Below, in pieces: positions 42,804 to 51,864 of a DNA stretch of 64,000 nucleotides. Both the position numbers and the translations under genes were made by a program. The notes below the pieces were generated by a model. The model was not told where the DNA came from, made no database searches, and was given only the letters and a program-made list of their open reading frames with translations. Location: assembly GCF_026340465.1 (NCBI RefSeq), contig NZ_JAPEPC010000001.1:2049501-2113500 (forward strand), read 5' to 3'. The stretch is from Streptomyces sp. NBC_01306 (GTDB lineage Bacteria; Actinomycetota; Actinomycetes; Streptomycetales; Streptomycetaceae). Positions within the stretch are counted from its first letter, which is position 1, and every line of letters begins with the position of its first letter.

Positions 42804-43778
42804 TCAGCGCAGCTTGGGGTCGAGGGCGTCGCGCACCGCGTCGCCGAGCATGATGAAGGCGAGCACCGTGATCGCCAGCGCGCCGGCCGGCCAGAGCAGC
42901 ATGTGCGGGGCGTTGCGGATGTACGGGGAGGCCGCGGAGATGTCGATGCCCCAGGAGACGGTGGGGGGCTTCAGGCCGACGCCGAGGAAGGACAGGGTCG
43001 CCTCCAGCGAGATGTACGTACCGAGTGCGATGGTCGCCACGACGATCACCGGGGCGACCGCGTTCGGCGCGATGTGGCGCAGCAGCATCCGGGAGTTGGA
43101 GGCGCCGAGCGCCCGCGCGGCCTGGACGTAGTCGTTCTGTTTGGCGGTGATGACGGAGCCGCGCGCGATCCGCGCGATCTGCGGCCAGCCGAGGAGCACC
43201 ATGAAGCCGATCACCGGCCAGACGGTGCTGCTGGTGACCACGGACAGCAGCACCAGACCGCCGAGCACCACCGGGATGCCGAAGAAGATGTCGGTGACCC
43301 GGGAGAGGACCGCGTCGCCCGCGCCGCCGAAGAAGCCGGCGAGGCCGCCCAGGACACTGCCGATGAGGGCCACCCCGACCGTCGCGCAGACACCGACCGT
43401 CACGGACTGCCGGGCGCCGTAGACCGTACGGGTGTAGACGTCGCAGCCCTGTCCGGTGAAGCCGAAGGGGTGACCGGGCTGGGGGCCCTCCTGGGCCTTG
43501 TCCAGGTTGCAGGCGAGCGGGTTCTGGGTGGCGATGAGCTGGGGCCAGATCGAGATCACCACGAGGAAGATGATGATCAGCCCCGAGATGATGAAGATGG
43601 GGTTGCGGCGCAGGTCGCGCCAGGCGTCGGACCAGAGACTGCGGGCCGGTTCGTCGGGGCCGGGTCCGCCCCCGTCCTGCGGGTTCTCCAGCGTGACGCC
43701 CTCGCCCATGGCGAGGTCGGTGGCGCCGCCGGCCCCCGCGGCGGAGATCGCTTCGTCGGAATTCTGCGGCTCAGGCAT
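42804..43778 (-). CDS. Peptide ABC importer permease (DppC type)
   Basis: 324-aa membrane subunit. An N-terminal cytosolic tail of about 60 residues precedes FIISGLIIIFLVVISIWPQLIA. The DppC signature ends LGDAVRDALDPKLR, and the EAA loop is QNDYVQAARALGASNSRMLLRHIAPNAVAP. The start ATG 43778 overlaps the end of the DppB gene by 8 bp. It forms the pore with DppB. Confidence 0.93.
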   Translation of the reverse strand: MPEPQNSDEAISAAGAGGATDLAMGEGVTLENPQDGGGPGPDEPARSLWSDAWRDLRRNPIFIISGLIIIFLVVISIWPQLIATQNPLACNLDKAQEGPQPGHPFGFTGQGCDVYTRTVYGARQSVTVGVCATVGVALIGSVLGGLAGFFGGAGDAVLSRVTDIFFGIPVVLGGLVLLSVVTSSTVWPVIGFMVLLGWPQIARIARGSVITAKQNDYVQAARALGASNSRMLLRHIAPNAVAPVIVVATIALGTYISLEATLSFLGVGLKPPTVSWGIDISAASPYIRNAPHMLLWPAGALAITVLAFIMLGDAVRDALDPKLR

Positions 43779-44694
43779 ACCGGATCCTCGGGTCGAGAAC
43801 GGCGTAGAGGAGGTCGACGATGAGGTTCGCCACCAGGAAGACGATGACGAGGACGGTGACGAAGCCGACGACGGTCTGGCTGTTCTGGCGGACGATGCCC
43901 TGGTAGAGCTGGTAGCCGACGCCGTGGATGTTGAAGATGCGCTCGGTGACGATGGCACCGCCCATCAGGGCCCCGATGTCGGTCCCGATGAAGGTCACGA
44001 CGGGGATCAGCGAGTTGCGCAGCAGGTGCCGGACGATGATGCGGCGCTTGCGGAGCCCTTTTGCGGTGGCCGTTCTGACGTAGTCGGCGCGTCGGTTCTC
44101 CGCGATCGAGGTCCTGGTCAGCCGGGTGACGTACGCGAGTGACACGGACGCGAGCACCAGACCGGGGAGGATCAGCTCGTTGAACGGGGCCGCCGGTGAG
44201 ACCGCGGGTTTGATGAGCCCCCACTGCACCCCGAACAGCAGCTGGGCCAGCAGGCCGGTGACGAAGGTCGGCACCGAGATGACGACCAGGGTGAGCAGCA
44301 GGACGGACGAGTCGACCGGATGTCCGCGCTTGAGCCCCGTGATCACACCGAAGGCGATGCCGATGATCACCTCGAAGATGATGGCGACGATGGTGAGCCG
44401 GATGGTGACCGGGAAGGCGCTGCCCATCAGGTCGGTGACCTTCTCACCGTTGAACGCGGTGCCGAAGTCGCCGGTGAAGACGTTGCCCATGTAGGTCAGG
44501 TACTGCTGCCACACGGGCTTGTCGAGGCCGAACTCGCTGCGCAGCTGGGCGGCGGTCGCCGGGTCGCAGGCGCGGTCGCCGCAGAGTCCCGCGACGGGGT
44601 CGCCCATCACGTTCACCATCAGGAAGATCAGCAGCGTCGCGCCGATGAAGACCGGGATCATCTGCAGCAGACGCCTGATCACATAACGTCCCAT
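43771..44694 (-). CDS. Peptide ABC importer permease (DppB type)
   Basis: 307-aa membrane subunit. It starts MGRYVIRRLLQMIPVFIGATLLIFLMVNVM, a classical DppB start, and has the EAA loop NRRADYVRTATAKGLRKRRIIVRHLLRNSLIPV and the end LYAVLDPRIRYA. It lies 79 bp after the binding-protein gene, separated by a hairpin. Operon member. Confidence 0.94.
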   Translation of the reverse strand: MGRYVIRRLLQMIPVFIGATLLIFLMVNVMGDPVAGLCGDRACDPATAAQLRSEFGLDKPVWQQYLTYMGNVFTGDFGTAFNGEKVTDLMGSAFPVTIRLTIVAIIFEVIIGIAFGVITGLKRGHPVDSSVLLLTLVVISVPTFVTGLLAQLLFGVQWGLIKPAVSPAAPFNELILPGLVLASVSLAYVTRLTRTSIAENRRADYVRTATAKGLRKRRIIVRHLLRNSLIPVVTFIGTDIGALMGGAIVTERIFNIHGVGYQLYQGIVRQNSQTVVGFVTVLVIVFLVANLIVDLLYAVLDPRIRYA

Positions 44695-44730
44695 GAGGGG
44701 CTCCGGGGGTCGTCGTTCCGGGAAGGTGTG

Positions 44731-44759
44731 CGGCCCGGCGCGCTCGGCGCGCCGGGCCG
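44731..44759. terminator. Intra-operon hairpin after the binding-protein gene
   Basis: A 12-bp perfect stem (cggcccggcgcg with cgcgccgggccg) has a 5-nt loop between the substrate-binding-protein gene and the permease gene. It would raise the level of the binding protein relative to the membrane subunits. Confidence 0.78.
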
Positions 44760-44773
44760 TGCCTCCTCAGGCG

Positions 44774-46405
44774 TCAGTGGACCTTGATCTCGTTGTAGAC
44801 CGGCACGCTGAACGGGTTCAGCGCGACGTTCGAGACGCGGTCGGAGTAGCCGGCGCTGCCGTTCTGGTACCAGAGCGGGATGGCCGCCATGTTGTCCCGG
44901 ACCACACCTTCGGCGTCCTGGAACTTCTTGACGGCTGTCGCCTTGTCGGTCTCCGCGTTGGCCTGGTTGACGAGGCTGTCGAACGACTTGTTGGTCCAGT
45001 GGCCGTCGTTGGACGAGGCGTTGGTGTAGTACAGCGGTTGCAGGAAGTTCTGGATCAGCGGGTAGTCCATCTGCCAGCCGGCCCGGAAGGGGCCCGTCAT
45101 CTTCTTCGCCGTGATCTGGTTGCGGAAGTCGGCGAAGGTACCGATGGGGTTGCCGACACACGCCTTGTCGTTGCCGAGGGTGTTGTTGATGTTGTTGCAG
45201 ATGGCGTCGATCCACTCCTTGTGCGAGCCGGTGTCCGCGTTGTACGAGATCTTCAGCTGGCCGCCGGGGATGCCGCCGCCCTCCTTGACCAGCTTCTTCG
45301 CCTGGGTGGGGTTGTACGTGCAGGAGGCACCGCACAGGCCCGCCTTGTAACCGCCGGCGGCGCCGAGGACCGGGGACGTCCAGTCGGTGGCCGGGGTCCT
45401 GGTGTTCTGGAAGATCGTCTTGGTGATCTGCGGGCGGTTGATCGCCATCGACAGCCCGATCCGCACCTTCTTGGCGCCCGCGGTGTTCCACTCGGGGCGG
45501 TAGAAGGGGAACGCGAGTGTCTGGATGATGCCCGCGGGGGTGTTGATGTAGCGCCCGTTCAGGTCGGCCTTGACGTTCTTGAGCTGCGCGGCGGGGACGT
45601 CGTCGACCAGGTCGAGGTTGCCCGCGGTCAGGTCGGTGTAGGCGGTGTTGTTGTCCGTGTAGACCTTGAGGTCGACGCCGCCGTTCTGGGCCTTGTCGGG
45701 GCCCGGGTACTTGTCCCACTTGCGCAGGCTCATCTGCGAGCCCTTGGTGTACGACTTCACGGTGTACGGGCCGTTGCCGATCGGCTTGGACAGCCAGGCG
45801 GAGTGGTTCTTGTAGAACGCGGTGGGCAGCGGGGCGAAGGCCGGGTACCCGAGGGTGTCCGGGAAGGTGGAGAACTTCTGGTTCAGCTTCACCGTGAAGG
45901 TGTTGTCGTTGACCACCTTCAGCCCGGAGAGCGTGGAGGCCTTGGCGCTGCCGGAGTCCGGGTGGACCTTGTCGTAACCGTCGATGTAGGCGAAGAAGTA
46001 GGCGTCCTTCTGGTTGTGCTTCAGATCCGCGCCGTAGTTCCAGGCGTCGACGAAGGACTTGGCGGTGATCTTCTCGCCGTTGCTGAACGTCCAGCCCTTC
46101 TTGATCGTGATCTTGAAGTTGACCGAGTCGCTGGTCGTGACGCTGGAGGCCAGCATGTTCTCGGCCTTGCCGGTCTTCGGGTCGTACTTCTTGAGGCCCC
46201 GGAAGATCATGTCGAGGACCTTGCCGCCCTGGACCTCGTTGGTGTTCGCCGGCTCCAGCGGGTTCTGCGGATCACCCCAGGAGGAGCTGAGGACCCCGTT
46301 CGCCCCGCCACTTCCGCCACTGCTTCCGCCGCCGCCGCAGGCCGTCGCCGCGAGGGCGACGGCGACCGCGCATGCGGCCCACTTGGCGTGTGTGGCTCCG
46401 CGCAT
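44774..46405 (-). CDS. Peptide ABC importer substrate-binding lipoprotein (leftward operon)
   Basis: 543-aa SBP family 5 lipoprotein. The signal has a lipobox (AACAVAVALAATACGGG). The mature part has the family pattern VQGGKVLDMIFRGLKKYDPKTGKAENMLASS... and GWTFSNGEKITAKSFVDAWNYGADL. It captures oligopeptides outside and delivers them to DppBC. It is first in the operon SBP, B, C, D, F and is divergent from the bldK-like operon. Confidence 0.94.
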   Translation of the reverse strand: MRGATHAKWAACAVAVALAATACGGGGSSGGSGGANGVLSSSWGDPQNPLEPANTNEVQGGKVLDMIFRGLKKYDPKTGKAENMLASSVTTSDSVNFKITIKKGWTFSNGEKITAKSFVDAWNYGADLKHNQKDAYFFAYIDGYDKVHPDSGSAKASTLSGLKVVNDNTFTVKLNQKFSTFPDTLGYPAFAPLPTAFYKNHSAWLSKPIGNGPYTVKSYTKGSQMSLRKWDKYPGPDKAQNGGVDLKVYTDNNTAYTDLTAGNLDLVDDVPAAQLKNVKADLNGRYINTPAGIIQTLAFPFYRPEWNTAGAKKVRIGLSMAINRPQITKTIFQNTRTPATDWTSPVLGAAGGYKAGLCGASCTYNPTQAKKLVKEGGGIPGGQLKISYNADTGSHKEWIDAICNNINNTLGNDKACVGNPIGTFADFRNQITAKKMTGPFRAGWQMDYPLIQNFLQPLYYTNASSNDGHWTNKSFDSLVNQANAETDKATAVKKFQDAEGVVRDNMAAIPLWYQNGSAGYSDRVSNVALNPFSVPVYNEIKVH

Positions 46406-46773
46406 GGAGTGCCTCCTCTAGGTCCTAAATCCCACTTAGGGCCCAATATCACTGGATAGCACCATCAATGCACCTTCTCTGCGGCCGTCTGTGTCCATCC
46501 GTCACCAGAAACGCCCGGATGCCCCGCATAACGAAATGGACACACCTTTGACCGGACGCAGCTGTCCGTGATCACACGATTTGCGGTTTTCAGAAATCAC
46601 CTGTCCACCTTGAGGGCACCTTTTCTTTCCCAAGGCCGGGTCAAGAACCTAAAGACCAGGTGTGGAGTTGCTACGCGCATTGACCGTTGTCAACTCGATT
46701 GATTGGGTCCGTTCCAACCCCTTAGCTCCTCCTGCCCGGAGGATGCCGCTTTCCGTACGGGGACAGGAGTTCG
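46406..46773. promoter_or_regulatory. Divergent control region between the two peptide importer operons
   Basis: 368 bp without a gene and distinctly lower in GC. An imperfect dyad cctaaatcccacttagg lies at 46422-46438, close to the leftward start. A second related block (ggtcaagaacctaaagaccagg, 46638-46659) is close to the rightward start. These are candidate operators. GGAGGATG is just upstream of the rightward gene. Confidence 0.55.
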
Positions 46774-47808
46774 ATGACCACGCCATCCCCGGCCCCCCTC
46801 GTTCCGGTGGACACCACTTCCATCGGCATCGTTGAGGAGTCCCGGCAGCCCGACAGCCCCAACAAGGGCGCCGAAGCCCGGAGCCCGAGCCAACTGGCTT
46901 GGCGGCGATTCAAGCGCGACAAGACAGGCTTCGTGTCCGCCTGCATCGTCGTGTTCTTCTTCGTGATCGCCCTTGCCGCACCGCTGATCGCCAAGCTGTA
47001 CGGGAAGAACCCGTACGACACGTACGGCCAGGACACCCCCGGGCTGCTCAACGGTTTCGGCTATCCGGTGAAGCCCAACGGCGGTATCAGCAGCGACTTC
47101 TGGTTCGGTCTTGAGCCGTCGCTCGGGCGGGACGTCTTCACGTTCCTGCTCTACGGGATACGCACCTCGCTGATGATCGCCAGCGCGATCACGATCCTCC
47201 TGACCCTCGTCGGTGTGGTCGTCGGCGTCACGGCCGGTTATCTGGGCGGCAAGACGGACTACTTCATCGGCCGGATCATCGACATCCTGCTGTCCTTCCC
47301 GTCGACGCTGTTCTTCATCGCCTTCATGCCGGTGATGTACGGGCTCTTCGTCGGCCCGGACGACGACATCCCCACCTCGCTGCGGGCGATCTCGCTGATC
47401 CTCGTCCTCGCGGGCTTCGGCTGGGCATCGATGGCACGTCTGCTGCGCGGTCAGGTACTGGCCCTGCGTGAACGTGAGTTCGTGGAAGCAGCGAAGGTGA
47501 CCGGTGCGTCCCCCGCCCGGATCATCTTCAAGGAACTGCTTCCGAACCTCTGGACGCCGATCCTGATCCAGTCCACCCTGGCCCTGCCCGCCATGGTGAC
47601 GGCAGAGGCGGGCCTCGCCTTCCTCGGTGTCGGCATGATCGACCCGACCCCGGACTGGGGCGTCATGATCGCGCGCGGTTCGTCCTACTACACGAACGAC
47701 ATCACCTTCATGCTCTTCCCGGGCATCTCCATGGTCATCTTCGTGCTCGCCTTCAATCTGCTCGGCGACTCGGTACGCGACGCGCTCGACCCCAAGTCGA
47801 GGCGCTGA
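46774..47808 (+). CDS. bldKA: Oligopeptide ABC importer permease, BldKA-like (OppC type)
   Basis: 344-aa membrane subunit. A 45-residue cytosolic tail precedes TGFVSACIVVFFFVIALAAPLIA. The EAA loop is EREFVEAAKVTGASPARIIFKELLPNLWTPI, and the C-terminus is LLGDSVRDALDPKSRR, as in OppC/DppC. It is the first gene of an operon in the order permease, lipoprotein, permease, ATPase, ATPase. This is the bldKABCDE order of S. coelicolor. BldK imports a peptide signal needed for aerial growth. The symbol is by gene order and neighbourhood and is tentative. Confidence 0.85.
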   Translation: MTTPSPAPLVPVDTTSIGIVEESRQPDSPNKGAEARSPSQLAWRRFKRDKTGFVSACIVVFFFVIALAAPLIAKLYGKNPYDTYGQDTPGLLNGFGYPVKPNGGISSDFWFGLEPSLGRDVFTFLLYGIRTSLMIASAITILLTLVGVVVGVTAGYLGGKTDYFIGRIIDILLSFPSTLFFIAFMPVMYGLFVGPDDDIPTSLRAISLILVLAGFGWASMARLLRGQVLALREREFVEAAKVTGASPARIIFKELLPNLWTPILIQSTLALPAMVTAEAGLAFLGVGMIDPTPDWGVMIARGSSYYTNDITFMLFPGISMVIFVLAFNLLGDSVRDALDPKSRR

Positions 47809-47888
47809 CCCTCCGCTCCAACAGCCCGGCCGCTGTGGTCCGGCCTGTCGCACCTGCCTCGTCCACCGATCCCAAGGACCGATACGCC

Positions 47889-49652
47889 ATGTCTTTCTCC
47901 CGTAGAAACTTCCTCATCGCCACCGGAGTAGCAGCCGCCAGCTCCTCCGTCCTCAGCGCATGCAGCAGCGGCGGCGGTGGCGGCGACGGCAGCGACAAGG
48001 GCGCCCCGAACGTCAGCAAGGGCAAGGCCAGCAAGATCGTCATAGGCACCAAGGCCGACTCCGTCGGTCCCGCCCCCGAGGTTCCGGGCGCGGTCAAGGG
48101 CGGCACGATCTGGACGATGGACCAGCTCGACTGCGACCACCTGGACCCGGCGCAGATCTGGTCCAGCTACGAGGGCTGGATCACCCCGCTCTTCATGCGC
48201 GGTCTGGTCGGCTACAAGGTCTCCGCCGACGGCACGTCCACCCTGGTGGGCGACCTCGCCACGGACGCGGGCACGATGAAGGACGGCGGCAAGACCTGGT
48301 CCTTCACGCTGAAGGACGGCGGCAAGTGGGAGGACGGCTCCGACGTCACGATCGAGGACGTCCGCCACACCTTCGAGCGGCTCTTCGCCACCTTCATCAC
48401 GTACGGTCCGCGCTACCCGCAGCAGTGGCTGGTCGGCGGCAAGGGCTACAAGGGCCCGTACGAAGGCAAGCACCTCGACTCGATCGAGATCAGCGGCAAC
48501 ACCGTCACCTTCCACCTCAACACGGCCCGCGCCGACTTCAACCTGTGTCTCGGTATGCGCGCCTTCTCCCTCGTGCCCAAGAAGCACGACACCAAGGCGG
48601 AGTACGACAAGAAGCCGTTCTCCTGCGGCCCGTACAAGATCGACGCCCGCCAGCCCGGCAAGTCGATGTCGATCTCCCGCAACCCGCACTGGGACCCGAA
48701 GACGGACCCGATCCGCAACGCGTACCCGGACAAGTGGCAGCTCCAGTTCGGCTTCCAGCTGCTCGCGTCCACGGACCGCTACATCGCCGACCAGGGCAAC
48801 GACCAGCACACCGTGTCGATGTTCAACGAGGTCGCCCCCGAGCGCATGCAGAAGGTGCTCAGCGACCCGGCGATGAAGAAGCGTGTCTTCACGCACCTCG
48901 ACAACGCGACGTACTACTACGCCATCAACACGACGCGGATCAAGGACGTCAAGGTCCGCCAGGCGCTCAACTACGCGTGGCCGTCGCAGCAGTGCCAGCT
49001 GATCCGCGGTGGCACCGCGTCCTCCGAGATCGCCACCACGATCATCAGCCCGCTCACCCCGGGCCACACCGACTTCGACCTCTACGGCAAGCGGAAGAAG
49101 CCGACCGGAGACCCGGAGAAGGCCAAGGCCATGCTCAAGGAGGCCGGCAAGCTCGGCCAGAAGGTCGTCATCGCCTTCCAGGCGTCGGACTACGCCGTCA
49201 AGACGGCCGTGGCCATCAAGAACGCCCTCACCAAGGCGGGCTTCAACCCGATCACCAAGCAGGTCGACAAGACGACCTTCTACACTCAGATCGCCCAGAT
49301 CGACAACACCTACGACATGTTCGCGGCCGGCTGGTCCGCCGACTGGCCGGGCGGCTACACCGCCCTGCAGCCCACCTTCGACGGCCGCGTGATCGCCAAC
49401 GGCGCCTCGAACTGGCCGCAGCTGAACAACGCGAGCGTCAACAAGGCCATCGACGCGGCGGCCCTGATCACCGATCAGAAGAAGGCCGACGCGGCCTTCG
49501 GCGCCATCGACCGCCAGATCATGGAACTCGCCGCGGTCGTCCCGGACTACTGGCCGATCCGTAACTGGTTCCACGGCTCCAAGGTCGGCGGCATGTTCTA
49601 CGACGCCGGCGCGACCGGTATGGCGATCTGCAAGATGTACACCACGGCGTAG
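47889..49652 (+). CDS. bldKB: Oligopeptide-binding lipoprotein, BldKB-like
   Basis: 587-aa SBP family 5 protein. The signal combines a twin arginine (SFSRRNFLIATGVAAASSSVLSACSSGG) with a lipobox Ser-Ala-Cys, so it is probably a Tat-exported lipoprotein. The family pattern KGGTIWTMDQLDCDHLDPAQIW... and RHTFERLFATFI is seen. It is the receptor of the rightward importer. Lys-rich surface patches and low similarity to the leftward SBP suggest a different peptide ligand. A hairpin follows at 49661-49697. Symbol tentative. Confidence 0.87.
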   Translation: MSFSRRNFLIATGVAAASSSVLSACSSGGGGGDGSDKGAPNVSKGKASKIVIGTKADSVGPAPEVPGAVKGGTIWTMDQLDCDHLDPAQIWSSYEGWITPLFMRGLVGYKVSADGTSTLVGDLATDAGTMKDGGKTWSFTLKDGGKWEDGSDVTIEDVRHTFERLFATFITYGPRYPQQWLVGGKGYKGPYEGKHLDSIEISGNTVTFHLNTARADFNLCLGMRAFSLVPKKHDTKAEYDKKPFSCGPYKIDARQPGKSMSISRNPHWDPKTDPIRNAYPDKWQLQFGFQLLASTDRYIADQGNDQHTVSMFNEVAPERMQKVLSDPAMKKRVFTHLDNATYYYAINTTRIKDVKVRQALNYAWPSQQCQLIRGGTASSEIATTIISPLTPGHTDFDLYGKRKKPTGDPEKAKAMLKEAGKLGQKVVIAFQASDYAVKTAVAIKNALTKAGFNPITKQVDKTTFYTQIAQIDNTYDMFAAGWSADWPGGYTALQPTFDGRVIANGASNWPQLNNASVNKAIDAAALITDQKKADAAFGAIDRQIMELAAVVPDYWPIRNWFHGSKVGGMFYDAGATGMAICKMYTTA

Positions 49653-49660
49653 CACGTCAC

Positions 49661-49697
49661 CCGGGGGCGGGCGGCCCGATCGGCTGCCCTCCCCCGG
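49661..49697. terminator. Intra-operon hairpin after the BldKB-like gene
   Basis: The stem ccgggggcgggcggc with gctgccctcccccgg has two mismatches. It lies between the binding-protein gene and the next permease and probably lowers read-through so that the lipoprotein is in excess. Confidence 0.7.
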
Positions 49698-49760
49698 ACC
49701 CGGCCCTCCCCCGCTCCCTACACCTCGGCGACGGCGCCCCACCCGGAAAGTCACGACCCC

Positions 49761-50741
49761 ATGCTTCGATTTCTTCTCCGCCGCGTGACCGGCGCTATCG
49801 TCATCCTGCTGGTCATCAGCGCCATCGTCTTCTACCTCTTCTACGCGATCCCCCGTGACCCGGCGCGCCTGGCCTGCGGCAAGACCTGCACGCCCGAGCT
49901 GCTCAAGCAGATCCGGCTGAACCTGGGGATAGCCGACCCGATGCCCGTCCAGTACTGGCACTGGCTCGAAGGCATCTTCATGGGGCGTGACTACGGCAAC
50001 TACGGCCACTGCCCGGCCCCCTGCCTCGGTTACTCCTTCACCAACCGCCAGCCCGTCCTCGGCACGATCCTGGACCGGCTGCCGCTGACGATCTCGCTCG
50101 CGCTGGGCTCCGCCGTCTTCTTCCTGGTCATCGGCGTCGGCGCCGGCATGATCGCCGCCGTCAAGCAGGGCAAGGCGCTCGACAAGATCGCCAGCTCGAT
50201 CTCGCTGCTCGGCTCCTCGCTGCAGATCTACTTCGTCGGCTACATCGCGATGTTCATCCTGGTCCAGCAGATGGGGCTGCTCGACCAGCCCTCGTACACA
50301 CCGCTGACGGAGGACCCGGTCAAGTGGGCGTCCGGACTGCTGCTGCCGTGGCTGGTGCTCTCGATCATCTTCACGGCGAACTACACCCGTATGACCCGCT
50401 CGCAGCTGGTCGAACAGCTCACCGAGGACTACGTCCGCACGGCGCGTGCCAAGGGACTCTCCCGGGCCTCGGTCTTCTTCCGCTTCGCCTGGCGCGGTGC
50501 CATGGGACCGATCGTCACCATCTTCGGCATCGACCTGGGCACGCTGATCGGCGGCGCGATCATCACCGAACAGGTCTTCAGCATCCAGGGGATCGGCCGG
50601 CTCGCGGTGCAGTCCGTCGACACGAGCGACCTGCCCATGCTCCTCGGTGTCACGCTCGTGGCGGCCGCGGCGATCGTCTTCTTCAACATCTTCGTGGACG
50701 CCATCTACGGCCTCATCGACCCGCGGATCCGTCTCGCCTGA
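49761..50741 (+). CDS. bldKC: Oligopeptide ABC importer permease, BldKC-like (OppB type)
   Basis: 326-aa membrane subunit with the OppB pattern: RFLLRRVTGAIVILLVISAIVFYLFYAIPRDPA at the start, the EAA loop TEDYVRTARAKGLSRASVFFRFAWRGAMGPI, and the end IYGLIDPRIRLA. A cysteine-containing outer loop (LACGKTC and HCPAPCLGYS) is unusual for the family. Operon member, ATG 49761. Symbol tentative. Confidence 0.85.
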   Translation: MLRFLLRRVTGAIVILLVISAIVFYLFYAIPRDPARLACGKTCTPELLKQIRLNLGIADPMPVQYWHWLEGIFMGRDYGNYGHCPAPCLGYSFTNRQPVLGTILDRLPLTISLALGSAVFFLVIGVGAGMIAAVKQGKALDKIASSISLLGSSLQIYFVGYIAMFILVQQMGLLDQPSYTPLTEDPVKWASGLLLPWLVLSIIFTANYTRMTRSQLVEQLTEDYVRTARAKGLSRASVFFRFAWRGAMGPIVTIFGIDLGTLIGGAIITEQVFSIQGIGRLAVQSVDTSDLPMLLGVTLVAAAAIVFFNIFVDAIYGLIDPRIRLA

Positions 50742-50800
50742 CCCGCTCCCGCCGTCTCCGCCCCACCCCCGATCCCCGCAACACTTCCTGGAGCGTCCTC

Positions 50801-51838
50801 GTGACGAGCACCGATCAGCAGCCCTTCCTCTCTGTCAGGGACCTACAGGTCCACTTCTCGACCGAGGACGGCACAGTCAAGGCCGTCGACGGCCTCTCCT
50901 TCGACGTGGAGAAGGGCAAGACTCTCGGCATCGTCGGCGAGTCCGGCTCGGGCAAGTCCGTCACCAACCTGACGATCCTGGGCCTGCACGACCGGGAACG
51001 CACCCAGATCAACGGTGAGATCACGCTCGACGGCAAGGAGCTGCTCGGCGCCACCGAGCGGGAGCTGGAGCGGCTGCGCGGCAACAAGATGGCGATGATC
51101 TTCCAGGACGCCCTGGCCTCGCTGTCGCCGTTCCACACCGTCGGCCGGCAGATCAGCGAGACGTACCGGAAGCACACCGGCGCCTCCAAGCAGGAGGCCC
51201 GGAAGCGGGCCATCGAGATGCTCACCCGGGTCGGCATTCCGCAGCCGGACCTGCGGGTCGACGACTTCCCGCACCAGTTCTCCGGTGGTATGCGGCAGCG
51301 CGCGATGATCGCGATGGCGCTGGTCTGCGACCCCGAGCTGCTGATCGCCGACGAGCCGACGACCGCCCTGGACGTCACCGTCCAGGCGCAGATCATGGAC
51401 CTCCTCAAGGATCTCCAGCAGGAGTTCGGCACGGCCATCGTCTTCATCACCCACGACCTCGGCGTGATCGCCGACATCGCGGACGACGTGCTGGTGATGT
51501 ACGGCGGCCGCTGTGTGGAGCGCGGCACCAAGCGCGAGGTGCTGCGGGCGCCCCAGCACCCGTACACCTGGGGACTGCTCGGCTCGATGCCGAGCCTGAC
51601 GGGTCCGGTCGACATCCCGCTGATGCCGATCCCGGGCTCGCCGCCCAGCCTGCTGAACCCGCCGACGGGCTGCCGCTTCCACCCCCGGTGCACCTTCAAG
51701 GACCAGGTCGAGGGCGGTATCTGCTCCTCCGAGCAGCCGCCTCTGGAACTCGCCGCGGGGCGCGGTTCCGCCTGTCACCTCAGCCCAGCCCAGAAGAAGG
51801 ACATCTTCGCCGACCAGATCCAGCCCCGGCTGAGCTGA
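50801..51838 (+). CDS. bldKD: Oligopeptide ABC importer ATPase, BldKD-like
   Basis: 345-aa ATPase. Walker A is [11 protein letters not shown], the signature is [20 protein letters not shown], Walker B is [14 protein letters not shown], the H-loop is [14 protein letters not shown] and the cap is [19 protein letters not shown] 50801 has GGAG nine bases upstream; the longer open frame overlaps the permease gene. Fourth gene of the operon. Symbol tentative. Confidence 0.86.
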   Translation: MTSTDQQPFLSVRDLQVHFSTEDGTVKAVDGLSFDVEKGKTLGIVGESGSGKSVTNLTILGLHDRERTQINGEITLDGKELLGATERELERLRGNKMAMIFQDALASLSPFHTVGRQISETYRKHTGASKQEARKRAIEMLTRVGIPQPDLRVDDFPHQFSGGMRQRAMIAMALVCDPELLIADEPTTALDVTVQAQIMDLLKDLQQEFGTAIVFITHDLGVIADIADDVLVMYGGRCVERGTKREVLRAPQHPYTWGLLGSMPSLTGPVDIPLMPIPGSPPSLLNPPTGCRFHPRCTFKDQVEGGICSSEQPPLELAAGRGSACHLSPAQKKDIFADQIQPRLS

Positions 51839-51864
51839 CCCAGAGCCAAAGGGAAAGAACGAAC

